Shown here: positions 23,381 through 36,335 of the stretch, in pieces
Layout of the letters: every line of letters begins with the position of its first letter
Numbering within the stretch: position 1 is the first letter of the stretch
Assembly: GCA_000328365.1 (NCBI GenBank)
Contig: KB294813.1
Coordinates: 150,754-214,753 of the forward strand
Direction: 5' to 3'
Source of the DNA: Capitella teleta
Taxonomy: Eukaryota > Annelida > Polychaeta > Capitellidae
DNA: 64,000 nt
The notes under the pieces: generated by a model
The model's database searches: none
Told to the model about the DNA's origin: nothing
Seen by the model: the letters and a program-made list of their open reading frames with translations, nothing else
Program-made: the position numbers and the translations under genes

Positions 23381-23739
23381 TGCCAGGTGGTCGCTGACTG
23401 CAGGTGGTTGTCATAACATGATAACACATGTTTATTTTGTAACTATAATTTTGTTCTACCTTAAATCCAAATATCGGGCGAGTAAAAGTATATTCTGGTT
23501 AGTGAAAATTTCCTGTAATCTCGCCAAAAGGTGCCAAAAGGGGAGTAAATAATTTTTCTTATTTCGGGTCTAATCCGCTGCATATAAGTGCATATACCGC
23601 TCCCCTACTCGCCCATCGCCGCACGCTTCATATAAATTGATCTTGATCAAGTCTTCTCAGCTGAGCACCTCGTAGCACTCGGCCTTTCCTGTTTTCTGTC
23701 ATCATTGTCACGACTTCGCGATAACAAGTTTTCTGCATC

Positions 23740-24927
23740 ATGGCTTCGGTGAGATAACACGTTTTTTGGTTGATGTAACATCCTGCTGGCGCTAAACACC
23801 TCCTAGTAACCGTCTATTTTGTACATGACACATGTGACAAGTATACTTACTTGTACTACAATACTATTGTCTTATATTGTAAGTTTAGGCCGACGCTTGA
23901 CATAGATCTCAGATCTATGGCCAGCCGAGAGCTAGACATAGATCCCAGATATTGACATAGATCCAGGATCTACACGATACTTAATACAAACTAAATGCAA
24001 TCCCGACCCTGGATACATTGAAGTAAACATACTAACATTCTGTTCAACAGAATCTCTGAATTTCTGTTCTGTTCAATCTGTTCATTGGGCTCCTTTCAGC
24101 TCACATATTTTGGTTTACAAATTTTAACCAGTGCAGTCATGTCAAGTGCATGGGTTTCTTCAAAGTTGTGGATTCCTTATGGATTAACCTTACATCCAAG
24201 TAATAAGTACGATCAGCCCTATATGTACGATTTTGTGTACAGCACTGGTAAGATGGTAGAACAAGCACCAGTAAATTACAAATTACAAGCATGTGCCAAT
24301 AGTTTGATGTCGGTCTGAGATCTATGTCAAGCTATTCGATAAGTTTAAGTTATAATATATCTTATTTAGTTATTATCGATTCTATCAAATCTATGATAAT
24401 TCTATGATTCTGTCATCTATGATCAGGTCAAGGCGGACCGTTGTTCGACGTTCGTACCTAAATCAACGTACGTACCTAGAAGTAGGTACGGGTGTACCTA
24501 GATCGTCGTACGCTCCATATAGGTTCTAGTTTTCATCATCTTATCAAGCAGCTATAGCCAAGCAAGATTCTTGACAGGCTAGCCGTTCCTTATGGCTAAT
24601 CTTGGAACCTTGATATGAATCTTTGAATTTTGATATGCTAATGATATTCTCATATTTCTTTTGAAATCAGAGACATGAGTTCAGCATGGAGATGACCTGT
24701 GAAGGTTGCAGCAATGCTGCCACAAGGGTCCTCACCAAAGCAGGAGGTGAGCAGCAGAATTAATTCCTTTTTCCATGAGTACCGCATTCTTCATTACAGG
24801 CACAGATATCGTCACAGATTTAGCTTCAAAGAAGGTTTTGGTCACATCGGATAAAAGTTCTGATGAACTTCTGGAAATTCTGAAGAAAACTGGAAAAGCC
24901 ATCACTTATGTGGGCCCTGTGAATTGA
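23740..24927 (+). CDS. ATOX1: Copper chaperone ATOX1
   Basis: Three exons: 23740-23748, 24671-24746, 24800-24927. They join in phase to give 70 residues beginning MASRHEFSMEMTCEGCSN. The heavy-metal-associated fold carries the metal-binding MTCEGC motif (Cys13 and Cys16) and the conserved LKKTGKAITYVG near the end; human ATOX1 is 68 residues with the same layout. It binds Cu(I) in the cytosol and hands it to the P-type ATPases ATP7A/B at the trans-Golgi. The first coding exon is only nine bases (Met-Ala-Ser). Intron 1 (922 bp) contains an inverted-repeat transposon. A GT...AG pair at about 24940-25078 suggests an extra intron in the 3' untranslated region; a poly(A) signal follows at 25236. 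Confidence 0.95.
23895..24332. mobile_element. Small inverted-repeat element in ATOX1 intron 1
   Basis: A perfect 19-bp inverted repeat, GCTTGACATAGATCTCAGA, at 23895-23913 and 24314-24332 bounds 438 bp. Variants of GACATAGATC recur twice more inside the left end. No target-site duplication is clear and no protein is encoded. It is probably a non-autonomous DNA transposon of unknown superfamily. Confidence 0.6.
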
Positions 24928-25235
24928 TCAAAACAAACATGGTGAGAATAATTATTGGGTTAAAGAGTATACGCCCATAAAACTGATCTAAAAAGGTTCC
25001 ACTAAGAAGAAGAATAATTTTTCATTTCTTTATTTATATAATTGTTTTTATAATTTGACTTTTGATTTTTTTCCAGGTGCAGACAGAATTAAGGCCTCTA
25101 TTTTATAATGCTGGCATTCCGAGATATCGTTCTTAACCTTTTAACCCCTACCTCTGGCCCCTCACCCCTCACTGCACTACCCCCTCCATTTATTTGTTGT
25201 GATGCATAGAAATTGCGTGAATTTGTGCGAAATGT

Positions 25236-25241
25236 AATAAA
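25236..25241 (+). terminator. Poly(A) signal, ATOX1
   Basis: AATAAA about 310 bases after the ATOX1 stop codon, on the same strand. Confidence 0.6.
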
Positions 25242-25259
25242 GGATTAATTATTTGTGAA

Positions 25260-28200
25260 GATTTTTTTTTTGGGGTGATCTTATTTAACCTCAGAATCCT
25301 GAAGCAACTAAGGCTTACGTGGTCTGAGGAGGTAAGCAGGAGTTAAGTGCCTTACCCAAGGACACAAGGTTGGTGACTGGCTTCGAACCTCCATTGGCCA
25401 GCGCCAACCTTCAGGATTTTCAACAATTTTTTTCTTTTTCGTTTCTTTCTTTCACAAGGCAAGCGCGTTATATCTCGAATATCAGTTTGTGTACTAGTAT
25501 GACTATGTAATAAATACTACCGAGGCATTTATTTATGACTGGGAAATTTGTGAAAATGAAGAAAAGTTTGCAACAGTTGTTTCATAGTTCATTCAATATT
25601 GTTCTGGCACAGAAAGAGAGAAAAAAAAAAGGTGTAGAACAGTAGAATGATGATAGACTGGTAGATTATAATTTAAAACAATCTCAAATGAAAGCATGAG
25701 TGTCGTGCTGAGTCGTGCTCACTCAACTACCAACCAACGATCATGCTTCACAAGCAGGATGTTCAAAGAATCATAACGCACTTGAAATCATAACGCACTC
25801 TCACATGACTTCAAATTTAGTTCAAAAGGAAGAGAGTTCGTGAACCAAGAACCACTGGTTGAAGACTTGAAGTCCTGATAACTGGACACTTCGCAATTCC
25901 TACATGAGGTCACGTGATGGCGGCTCATGTTCCTAGTCGGACCGTTCAGATGCAAATGGCGTACTCTGTAGTCTGTACACTCCGGGCTTTATCGCGGGTC
26001 GGTCCTTAAATGAGTTGGTGCTGTGGGATGTAAGAACATGACAAGGCAGCTCATTTCATCTGTTAACAATTCATCCGAAAATAAATATTTATTCGAGACA
26101 ACAAAAGAACAACAACCCAAGTCACAACCCAAAGAGTTTAATAATTATATGCATGGCGACAATTCTGTGTTCTGGTGAGCTTATAGTGTATCAGGTTGAA
26201 CATTGTACATAGGGTAAAGTTCGGTAGGCGTATATGTCATTGTGTAACACCCAGTTGGCCGCTCCGACCGAACTGGTGCTGTGGCTTCGTCTGCTCGTTA
26301 GACAATGAGGCGTATGTGGGTTTTTTTAACGAGGCACGTGTCATGCATTTGCATATATGGTTTAAATCGTTTAATATATGATCGAATTCAATGAATAGAT
26401 GAAAGTTCGTGATTCTGAATCGAGCTATTATACAACACGTGTACTAATGGGACCGATAAATGATACTATTAACTATAGATGGTAATATTTTATAAATTGA
26501 TGATCGAGGAAATTCAGAAACGTTCCCGCCCAACTTGAGTACCTGGAGCTAGATAACTGGAATTCATTGCATCCAGAAACACAGTTGAACACACAATTTC
26601 TCAATATACGTATTGAACAAGTTCAACAAACCTAAATCGTGGCTAATAATTATTGTGAATTTCAGTACTGACGTTATATAGAATGAATTAGAGTGCCTCA
26701 ATACTGTGAGGTCAGAAGGAAGAGGAGCTAGTTATCAAAGGTCCCCCGATGTGTCGACGCACTCCTGGCATCTCCTACCTGCAGCGTGCGGATTTCCCGT
26801 GGATTCATTCCTGCTACAATTCGGGGTTTGGAGAGTTAGCCAAAGGTCAAAGGAAGGGGTTGTTGAATTTGGACGTCGTTTACGCTGCGCGTCGCGTGCA
26901 CGCACAAATGTCGGAATAACGGGATTCGAAATCTGAGGCGTTATGTAATAAGTTGGTGGTATAAAGTTGGAATCAAATGATGGTGATGCTACCTGTTTAA
27001 TGTGTCGAATCGAGAAGCCATCCCTCTGCAGTGGTGATCATACGAAAAAGTCACGTGTTATCCGGGCAGAACGGTGTTCGGCATTATTTGGTTGAAAGAC
27101 ATTGAAATCCGGATCCTCATTCCGGATCGGAAATCGAATTCCGGATGGCAGCCCAGTTTCACCGAGACTGAATGCGTCTATTTCTTCCCCACTGATAAGA
27201 ATAAATTAATTGTACCAGTTATGGTATGCACAGAATTTATGAAATGGATTGGATTCTAATAATACAATAACAATTATTAACAAAAATTAAAACAACATCC
27301 CAGTGGGTTACAGTGGAAATTGCCTGGTAATTCGCTCATGCATTATCAATTGCATTGTACACGTGTGGGGTTTTTCATAGTTTTTCTATACTAGGGTATG
27401 CGCATTGCTCAGTAACAAATAAATTAATTAGGATAATTATTGATATAAGTTTATTTCATTCTCATAGGATAGCATGCTTGGCAGCTCTTAATTTAATTTA
27501 GCCCTGGATCGCTTTCCGCTTCAATGATTCTGGGTTTCTCAGAAGAAGTGAATTTCTTTGAGAAGTTTGAAACCTTTAAAAAGAAGCCGTCACGGTTGAG
27601 TGAACAAACGGGGCACTGGGTGTGTGCGGCCAACGACGAGCTTCGGCGATTGCTCTTCGGTTAATACTCTCTAAGTGGATTACATATATACTGACCAAGT
27701 ACACAATTGATCCGATACTATTGGTGCCATTTAAGGTAAGTTTAGCTGCTGTGTTGAATGTTTTTCTTATTCGCTTTGTTTCGAGAGAGAGTTTACTCTG
27801 ATCATCATCATCATTATGGGCTTCATGTGTTCATGGAAATCTGAAGCAGAAACAGGGTGTGGATTTATTTGATGATTGAACTGTTGTGAGTGGTATACAA
27901 ATTAATTCACACACAATGCAGTATACTGATTACAGTACATATAATATATACGTATAATATATACGCTAATTATATGTACGCATTTGGATTATTCTAGTAG
28001 GGCTGGCTATACGTGATTTGCACAGCAGTTAATCAGCCCAATTTTCAACATTGGATGAGCGATTGAAAGCATTGCCGCAATCATGTGAGATAGGGGGCTG
28101 TAAATCGATTGGAGTTATTGTGAGAATTAGCGATCTGAGCTCTTTTACCATCGCCATATGATCGGTTGGGTATGATTACGTAATCTGTTGAATGCTGATG

Positions 28201-29870
28201 TCATGAATATTTTCACAAGCACTTCCTGGTTTATTTCACGCGGTACAATTGGCTTAACGATCGTAATTACCAGCAATATAAGCTGTAAACATTGCTGTTT
28301 ATTCAACTTGGTTTGGTTTGAGGGGTTCACAAAAAAAAATAAAATAAAAATAAAATTAAAAAAATAAAAAATAAAAAATAAAAAACCTGCAAACATGTAA
28401 GCATATAAAACATTGCTTGGTCATCTTCTTCAATGGTGAAAAGCACTTGCACCTTCACCATTTCAGCAATCGTAGGTAATTAAACTCTAGTATTTCACCA
28501 AACATTAAATTGTGTGACTTATATTCACTATTCAGCACAGTTCACTTGCAGTGTGTTTTCGTTTCAATCGGGGCATAATATATTGTCACGGAGGGCAATG
28601 CATAAATATACAATGTTCACCTTTAATCGAAAATACGTGGGGTATTTTTTTTATAATTTTTTCTTCGAGTTGCAGGCCCATAGGATGCATGTATCATGAA
28701 ATATGTCACCACCACCCCCACGAATGCATACTTAGATATTGTGCAAATGTCATTTTATGGGGCTTTAATTTTTCCTCACGTGCTGTTTTGCCCTGTGATG
28801 ATGAGTCTCTGTTTTTGAAGGAGGTGTGTATTATCTCGATGATCTCGTGTGCTATCAGCATCGTGTATTGTGCCAGCCAGTATCAGCCACTGCAAGTGTA
28901 CATACATAGGTGCAATTGTGTTGAACAAGTTACAACGCAGTTATACATAAATTATATATTATGTACATTACAACCATTGAGAGACAATTGCATGTCCATC
29001 ATTTAGGGTGATCGCACTATTAATTTTCATAGTTTTAATGGATATATATAGTATTATTTAGTCCATTACACTTGTCCATTTCGACATGGAAACTCAATTT
29101 ATCAATTATAGCTGATGTATTTTTATTTTAATTACAATGTATTTTTAACGTATTTACCGGGTTTATTTTTTAATTTCATATGTATATTTTAAGGTCATGA
29201 AATGTAGAACTTGCTGTCGCCTTCCTTCAGCTTTATTAGGCTCACATAACTCTGAAGAAGCCATCCGTGGTACGACCTAATGTATTATTATATAGGTCAC
29301 GGCGGTAACAGAATCAGCTGAAAGCTCTCCGTTCTCATCAAAACGAATGAAAATCAGATTTTCGAGAGAAAATGAGAGGCGCTCCACTGATAAAGCAGAC
29401 AATGCCATCGATGTTACATCACCTAGTCAGAAATTACTGTTTAAGAGATTTCCATTATTAAATTTATTGTATGACTTACTAGTATAATAAGTTAAGAGCC
29501 CTCATCAATGCATGTATATTTAAGATGAATAACATAACACCAATATTCACAGCATAATTTCCCAAAATAATTACATAATTACACTGAGTGACTTAACTGT
29601 AGCAAAATGTCTATGGCCCAGGGGCAAGTACCGCGTGTCAAAGCGAACGAGCATGTTATCGTGATGGCATAGTCATACAGTAAATCATAACGTTATTTGT
29701 TGATTTCTGGTTACAGTCGCCGCAGAGGATAATTTTATCGACCGACGACGAAATCGGGTCACGACAAACAGCGTGCTGTGAGTGGATCTGATCGACGATC
29801 GTTGATACACGATGGATGCCTGATTGAACCGCGCATTGCAAAGAAATCCTGCTCTGCATAAGGAGTTGTC
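25260..29870. other. Intergenic, no gene seen
   Basis: Apart from a tiny transposon at 26238, I see only short frames without domain signals. A CpG-richer patch at 26700-26940 and the CCATTTAAG/GTAAGT site near 27740 could be untranslated leader exons. The bases just before 29871 are the likely promoter of the CRACD-like gene. Confidence 0.35.
26238..26307. mobile_element. Tiny inverted-repeat element, copy 1 (70 bp)
   Basis: Begins CATTGTGTAACACCCAG and ends CGTTAGACAATG; the ends are inverted repeats (10 of 12). The centre holds TTGGCCGCTCCGACC and a second hairpin, GTCTGCTCGTTAGAC. Flanked by AGGCGTATATGT and AGGCGTATGT, a 10-bp target duplication with an AT slippage. Related copies lie at 45523 and 46113. 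Confidence 0.85.
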
Positions 29871-32448
29871 ATGGCGGAGGCTGAGTCGTCCAGGGGCGCG
29901 GATGAAGGTGGGTTGCTAAGCAACGCTTCTACGTATGTGCTGCTACGTACCTACGTGTACAATTGTGTACACTGGATGACTATACGTGTACACGTACGTA
30001 ATTAATGAGAGGTGGATTTATATTGTCATTATGGGTTATTTAAGTACTGTTAAATGTCATTGTGTATATTCAATTCGTGATTTTATATAATATTAATTGT
30101 AGTCATCGTATTGATATTGTGTTGGAAAAATGTCAACAACTCGATCGGTCGGTACTCGGTACACTATAGTTGGCCTAAACGACTGTTTAGGCCTACAATG
30201 GTGTTATTTTCATGGAGGGAATAATAGTTAGTGCTTCACTGGTATAAATTAAGCCCAAGGAATAAAATATACTTATTAATTTTGTATACCCTAAATAATA
30301 TTAGCCTTCGTAGATAATCCAATCGTAGTTCATGTGGGAATAACGATCTTAGCCTAATTGGTTAAATATAGGAAATATCGATACACGTATAAGTGGGTTA
30401 TATATAGTAATCTTGAAATTTGGAAAGAGCGACGTTCAATGTTACGTAACCAGCCATTGTAGCATTTGAGGTGCGGATCGACTCTTCTCCACGCGATCCG
30501 TTTTTGTCTATCGTGACCTCCAACTTCATCTTATATTTCAGTAGGATAATCCGGGTTTATTATTCAGCTAAAATTTTTACTCATTTAGAAACATATTTAA
30601 CCTGGCTTTGTTGATGTATGCAGAATGATAACAATTTAATTATATTTTTTTCATGTAAACCTGGTTAAAATTTACATAGGGGATGCCTGCATATTTAATA
30701 TCAAAAAAAAACATTTATTCTATAATACGTTGGCTAAATAAATATTGAAAATCGGGGTCAATAATTTGCATGCTTTAAATACCTTGACCAGCTTACGTGT
30801 GTAGCCAAATGACATATATGGTCAGACTTGACTGTTTGGACGCTAGTGTACTAATCACTAGTGTATGGACAGGCAATTTATGACGAGCTTCCGTTTGGTA
30901 ATCTACGAATCTGTGAGGGGTAAGCTTGAAGAACAGTATTGACGGAAGTACTCAAGAAGAACTCGGAGATCTCACAATTAGTTGCTCGTAAGTAGGCCTA
31001 CTTGGAGATAGCGGCATATAGACTGCAGAGGCTGAAAGTACGTAGCTAATTAGTTGTATTATTATGCTGGGTTATAATTAATTTATATGAAGAAATATAG
31101 AAACATACTTCAAAAGGCACATATTGTATTCGTAGGATTATGAAACCAGTGGGAACGTATTTTTAATGGATATGATTATTATCATATTGGGTTTCTTATA
31201 CTGACTTGTGTTACCATATCTCATGCGTCGAAGTCATTCCGACATAACTGTACGTAACAATATATTATACTGCATTCTGTATTTACAATTGAAATTTGAG
31301 GTGAGGGGGAGGGGGGGGGTCGCAAACATCAAAGGAAGTAATATCCGATGATATACTGTTGTGGAGAAAGAGAAGATATTCATCGCCATGCGAGTACTCA
31401 GTGTATAGCACGGCCGATCGACATGAATGAAGTTCAATGAACTGTTGACTCGTGCATGATGTGAATGCATACGCGCCCAGCGAGTGCAAAGAATGATTAA
31501 TGTTTCATCCCTTTTCCAACCCACGAATGCAAATAATTCAACGCTTAATCTCGAAGAGTGCTGAATTTAATGCCGCAATATGTCGCGCTATTTCTCCTTC
31601 ATCGAAATCGACCTTCACCGAAGCGAAATAAAAGGGCACGAGAATGGACACATAAGCGCACAATTGTACATGGCATGTACTGTTATATGTGTATATAAAG
31701 ATGAGTGTATTATTGTGCATGAGATACATTGTAACATTAAACAGGCGGATGCATGATCTAATGCACATACTTCCATAAGCTCATCACTGACATCATCTTT
31801 ATACTGCCATAGCATACAATTGTGTTCATTTTGTATGTGCTTGCATGTATATATACTTATTTTACTTATAAATATAGAGGGATCAGGGAAAGACATAACA
31901 TTTAAAATATACTTGCTTAATTATATACCGTTCCTTTGACGCGATTCTACCAAGTACTGAATACATATCAAAGCTGTGTAATGTATTAAGGTTATTTGGT
32001 TAGTAAAATTTTTTGTTAATTAATGGTTAGGTTTGGGAGTTCACACTACATCAAAACGACATGATAATCATAAGATATAATTTTTATTTATTTATTTAAC
32101 AGAATTATTGGCATTTATTCTTTACTTCATAACTAACTATATGCAATATATATTATATTCGCTGATAACACATGCAATGGTATATATTGATCAATTGAAT
32201 ATGATTATGGGAGTCTAGTCTTCCAATTAGGTCATCTAGTTTCTAATTACATCATTTTCTGTGAATACAAATTGAATATTTGGGTTATGAGTGATTCCAT
32301 AATAAGTCTTACATAATACCTGTGGGTGGGCAATGTACGTCAATGAATATACATTAATTAATGTAGGCCTACATAATGATAGTTTTGAAACCGATCATTT
32401 CATTTGTGGTATATTATGAGCACAGTGACACTCAGGATCTATGCAGAA

Positions 32449-32491
<43 letters not shown>

Positions 32492-35400
32492 GTGTGTGTG
32501 TGTGTGTGTACACTACAGTGTATAAAGAGAAATTTTTGTCAAGAAATTTGAATGATTATTTCATTAAAAATTCGCCCTTTTTCCCTCAGTTCCGGATCGG
32601 AAGAAGGGAAAAAAAGGAGTTTTCAAATCGATTCAGAGATTTTTCCGAAAAAATTCAAAGAAAACAAAAACTGAAGATGAAAGGTGAGTAAATATATAAG
32701 TTTTCATCTCAACTTTTTTTTTATTCCGAAATGTTTCCTCTAAAATCTGTGTGATGCAAAAAAAAAAAATTAAAAAATAAAGAACAATTTTTTTCTTCTA
32801 AATTCTTAATTTAATGGAAATATTATTAATTAAATTATAGTCCAGAGTCGTCTCTGTATAGTGTAAAAGTGAGAAAGCATACGCTGTATTCATGTAATGT
32901 AACAGCTCAATTACTAATTTCCATTTTTCAAAAGCTTACAAAATGTATTCTGTGTACGTGTACAATATGTATTTTAATTAGCACCTCCAACGCTTTATGA
33001 ATTTATCCCAATTAAATGTAGAATTTTCTGTATTCTTTAACAAGGTTTACCAGTAACTGTGCAAACGTTGTTATTTTCATGTATAAATCTGTCTGTATTA
33101 TACCCTAACTCTCAGTGCCTTCTTCCCCCAGTGGTAGGAGCATGAGCATGTCGGCAGAGAGCGTCTTCCTCCAGGATCAGCAGAAAGGGAAAAAGGAGAA
33201 GTCAAACAAACCGTTAATGCAATCTATGGATGCCATTCTGCAGAAGAATGTCAGTAGCTTTTGTTTATTGCATAACTAATCGTAATAATAACTCAATTTT
33301 TTTTCAGCCCAGAGGCGGTCACCCATTGAGCTCAACGTCAGAACAAAACTTAGCAACGAACACAGATGGTGAAGAAGACCCTGGAGATGAAACCTCAGAA
33401 GTATCTGTTTAATTAAAATATATAACGCATCAGTTTATTTCGTTCCCTCCGCAGCAATTTTTCCAGTCTTCCTGGAGCATGCATCAGTTGAATCTCCCGT
33501 TAACAACAGGTGATTAATTAACGATGCTAAGTTTTATATTTTTAATAAATCTATCATTTTATCCTAGCAGCTGAATCTAATATTGCACCTTGATGCCGTG
33601 CCAACGACCTCTCATGTTAACATCAATATGCAACGAGACAAACTAGGCATAAGACAACGGGGAAAGCGCCAAGGCACAACACACGGGCAGCGCAATCGCA
33701 AAACATCTCCTGTGAGTACTTGACCGATAATCCAACCGCTGGTATACTTTGTTGCTTCACAGGGCGGCATAGCACAGAGCTTACAGATACTGCCACAAGG
33801 CGGCGAAGGCTCCTCCAATGTCAACCAGCGGAGCAAGGAACTTCGATTGTACGACCCGAAGGCATCAAATAGACATTCACTTGGAAAGGGTTGGCTTATT
33901 TCGTTATTTGATCCATTTTCTTGATTTTGTAATGTTATTTTTGTGCAGAGGCTGAAATTGAGACAGCTCCAATTCCTGAGGTGAAAGTGACAGAAGCCCC
34001 AGTTACTGAGGAAACCAAAGTCGAAGAGCCCAAAGAAAAGTTGGAGAAACGGAGAAGTGTTTCGCCAGAGAAGCGAAGTGTTTCGCCAGAGGAGCGAAGT
34101 GTTTCGCCAGAGGAGCGAAGTGTTTCGCCAGAGGAGCGAAGTGTTTCGCCAGAGGAGCGAAGTGTTTCGCCAGAGAAGCGAACTGTTTCGTCAGAGAAAA
34201 TTGACACTGACACCAAATTTGGTGATCGAGTCAAGCGGAGGTCAATGGTGGAGGAGAAGGTGGTGGTGGAGGAGAAGAAAGAGGAGCAGAAGGAGGAGAA
34301 GGAGGAGGAGAAGGAGGAGGAGAAGGAGGAGGAAAAGGCACCACGGGAAGTGACAGAGTTTGAACGCATGGTCAGCAGGTTTAAGAAGACCGCCGAACAG
34401 AAGCAAAACATCACAGCTCAAAAAGCGGCCGAGCTGGAGAGACAGAAAGTTGTTCTCCGCAAAGATTCAAAATTGAAACAGGATGAAGAGAATGCTCACA
34501 AGAGATCCTCTGTACATGAGATCGATCCAGCTAAGAAGACAGCTACGCCCAAGAGAAGTCAGTCGATGGCCACCCACACAACGCCTCCGAATATTCAAGT
34601 TTTTAAGCGCAATTCACCAAAGGTCAAGGATCCGGAAAGAAGTAAAACTTTACCAGAGCAAAGTGAGGTTGTCAGTGATGACAAGAAGAATCGGAGCTCA
34701 CTGAAAGATGTTGAAGAAGAGAAGCAGAGGAATGAAGAAAAGAGTGAGAAAAAGGAGGAGATTGTAGTAAAGAAACAGGAGATGAAAATACAGAAGGGTA
34801 TTGTAGTCAAGAAAACAGAAGTTAAATCTGAATCACTGAAAAAAGAAGGGAAGAAAATTGAAGTTAAGACTGAACCGGCTAAGAAAACTGAAGTTAAGAC
34901 TGAACCGGTTAAGAAGACTGAAGTTAAATCTGAACCGGTTAAGAAAATTGAAGTTAAGACTGAACCGGCTAAGAAGACTGAAGTTAAATTGGATCCAGCT
35001 AAGAAAATTGAAGTTAACTCTGAACCGGCTAATAAAACAGAAGTTAAATCTGAACCGGCTAAGAAAACAGAAGTTAAATCTGAAACGGCTAAGAAATCTG
35101 AACTCAGAACTGAACCGGCTAAGAAAACTGAAGTTAAATCTGAACCGGCTAAGAAAACACAAGTTAAATCTGAACCAGCTAAGAAATCTGAACTCAGTAC
35201 TGAACCGGCTAAAAGAATTGAAGTAAGAACTGATCCTCCAAAGACTGTTGAGATGAAAAGAAGTGAGAAAGAAGAGAAGATCGAAGAAAAGAAAGTTGAG
35301 ATCACGATAAAGAAAGAGAATCCTAAAATGGAAACATCTAGATATGTTCAAACTCCGAAATCAGTGCAAACAAAAGACTCAAAGATCAAAGTGAAAACGC

Positions 35401-35690
35401 TCGACACGGACTGCTCTTGGATGACGCTGGCAAAGAAGAAGACCAAGAGTTGGAACACAGACAGCACTGAGGACAGCTCAGAAAAAGTAAGATTTCTTTA
35501 AAATTCAATATGGAAATATTGAAAGAGAATTTTTCCAATTATATTTAAATGATATTTATTTAAAGCGGTTTCTCTGCAGGAGGTTTCATTACGGAAGAGC
35601 TCGACCGCCGAGGAGAAAGCCATTAAAATCGGTAAACGCAAATCAGTGCATGACATGGTCAAGAATATGGAGCAGTCAACAGTCAGCTAG
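29871..35690 (+). CDS. CRACD-like: CRACD/KIAA1211-like actin regulator
   Basis: Exons: 29871-29907, 32590-32683, 33132-33249, 33308-33400, 33568-33711, 33763-33889, 33949-35486, 35580-35690; phases agree and give about 753 residues. Homology with vertebrate CRACD/CRACDL: a basic N-terminal patch (KKGKKGVFKSIQRFFRK), SMSAESVFLQ, the LDAVP...DKLGIRQRGKR segment (human LDAIP...HKLAVKPKKQR) and, near the end, SWMTLAKKKTKSW (human AWLALAKRKAKAW). CRACD inhibits actin capping protein. The large exon 33949-35486 is low complexity and carries two coding minisatellites. A further 55-nt GT/AG exon candidate (33455-33509) would break the frame. Linking the 37-nt first exon rests on phase alone, across 2.7 kb. 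Confidence 0.8.
32451..32509. repeat. (GT)n microsatellite
   Basis: About 59 bases of GT with one phase slip near 32490, in intron 1 of the CRACD-like gene, about 80 bp before exon 2. Confidence 0.97.
34057..34200 (+). repeat. Coding 21-bp minisatellite (RSVSPEE)
   Basis: About six to seven copies of a 21-nt unit encoding RSVSPEE/RSVSPEK inside the large exon of the CRACD-like gene, with near-identical nucleotide copies in the middle. Each unit has an SP site for proline-directed kinases. Confidence 0.95.
34856..35235 (+). repeat. Coding 30-bp minisatellite (PAKKTEVKSE)
   Basis: About 12-13 copies of a 30-nt unit encoding variants of PAKKTEVKSE in the CRACD-like gene. It predicts a highly charged, disordered linker. 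The repeat keeps all six frames fairly open, which explains the long antisense frames here. Confidence 0.95.
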
Positions 35691-35832
35691 TGATTTCTGA
35701 ACGACCTCTATAAAAACTGTCACAAACGCCAAGGTCGTTCAAAAGTGCTTATTGCTGTGGTTACGCAGTTGCTATGGCAATCTTCCAGTCTTCCAATTCT
35801 GTGTTATGTTAATTTTTGTTTTTAGTGAAGAA

Positions 35833-35901
35833 AATAAACTGGGAGCTAATATTATTATATTTTATTCATGTTTTATATTACGCCTGGGAATGTATAATAA
35901 A
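35833..35901 (+). terminator. Poly(A) signals, CRACD-like gene
   Basis: Two AATAAA hexamers, at 35833 and 35896, 140-210 bases after the stop codon. Confidence 0.6.
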
Positions 35902-36142
35902 GCAAACGTTCTTTTAATATTTTTCTTTACTTCTTTTGCTCCATCGTTACCACATTACCTCAAGACACCTCCGTTCCCATAGAAACAAGAATAACATTAG
36001 CATAGCAACATGCATCTTCGGGATTTGTATTCCCAAGAGCTTTCCATCCCTGCACTGGTACATGTACTAGAAATTCGTTCAAACTTGTCGTGATACACTA
36101 AATCTGCATACATAAAAAAGAAGAGTGTTAAGAATTGTTACA

Positions 36143-36148
36143 TTTATT
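36143..36148 (-). terminator. Poly(A) signal, GLA/NAGA gene
   Basis: AATAAA on the minus strand about 190 bases after the stop codon at 36336. Confidence 0.6.
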
Positions 36149-36335
36149 AGAAACATACATGACATGATGGAATGTGAAAAGCCCTCTCACTCGCATGAAG
36201 TACTAATGCATAGATTCAATTCAATTGTTGAAAAATTAAAAAACAAATTGCACAAAAGAATTCAAGAAGCATGAGAAAGAAAAGAAAAATCTCCAATAAT
36301 ATGATTGAGCAGCTGTATTGAATATCATATACTGA

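Noticed and set aside
28145-28396. Phe-rich minus-strand frame
   Set aside because: Produced by an A-rich AAAATAAA tract; no coding signal.
34595-35305. Long antisense frames over the CRACD-like large exon
   Set aside because: They arise because the 30-bp repeat lacks stop codons in several frames; composition is repetitive Ser/Phe with no domain, and splice phases support the plus strand.
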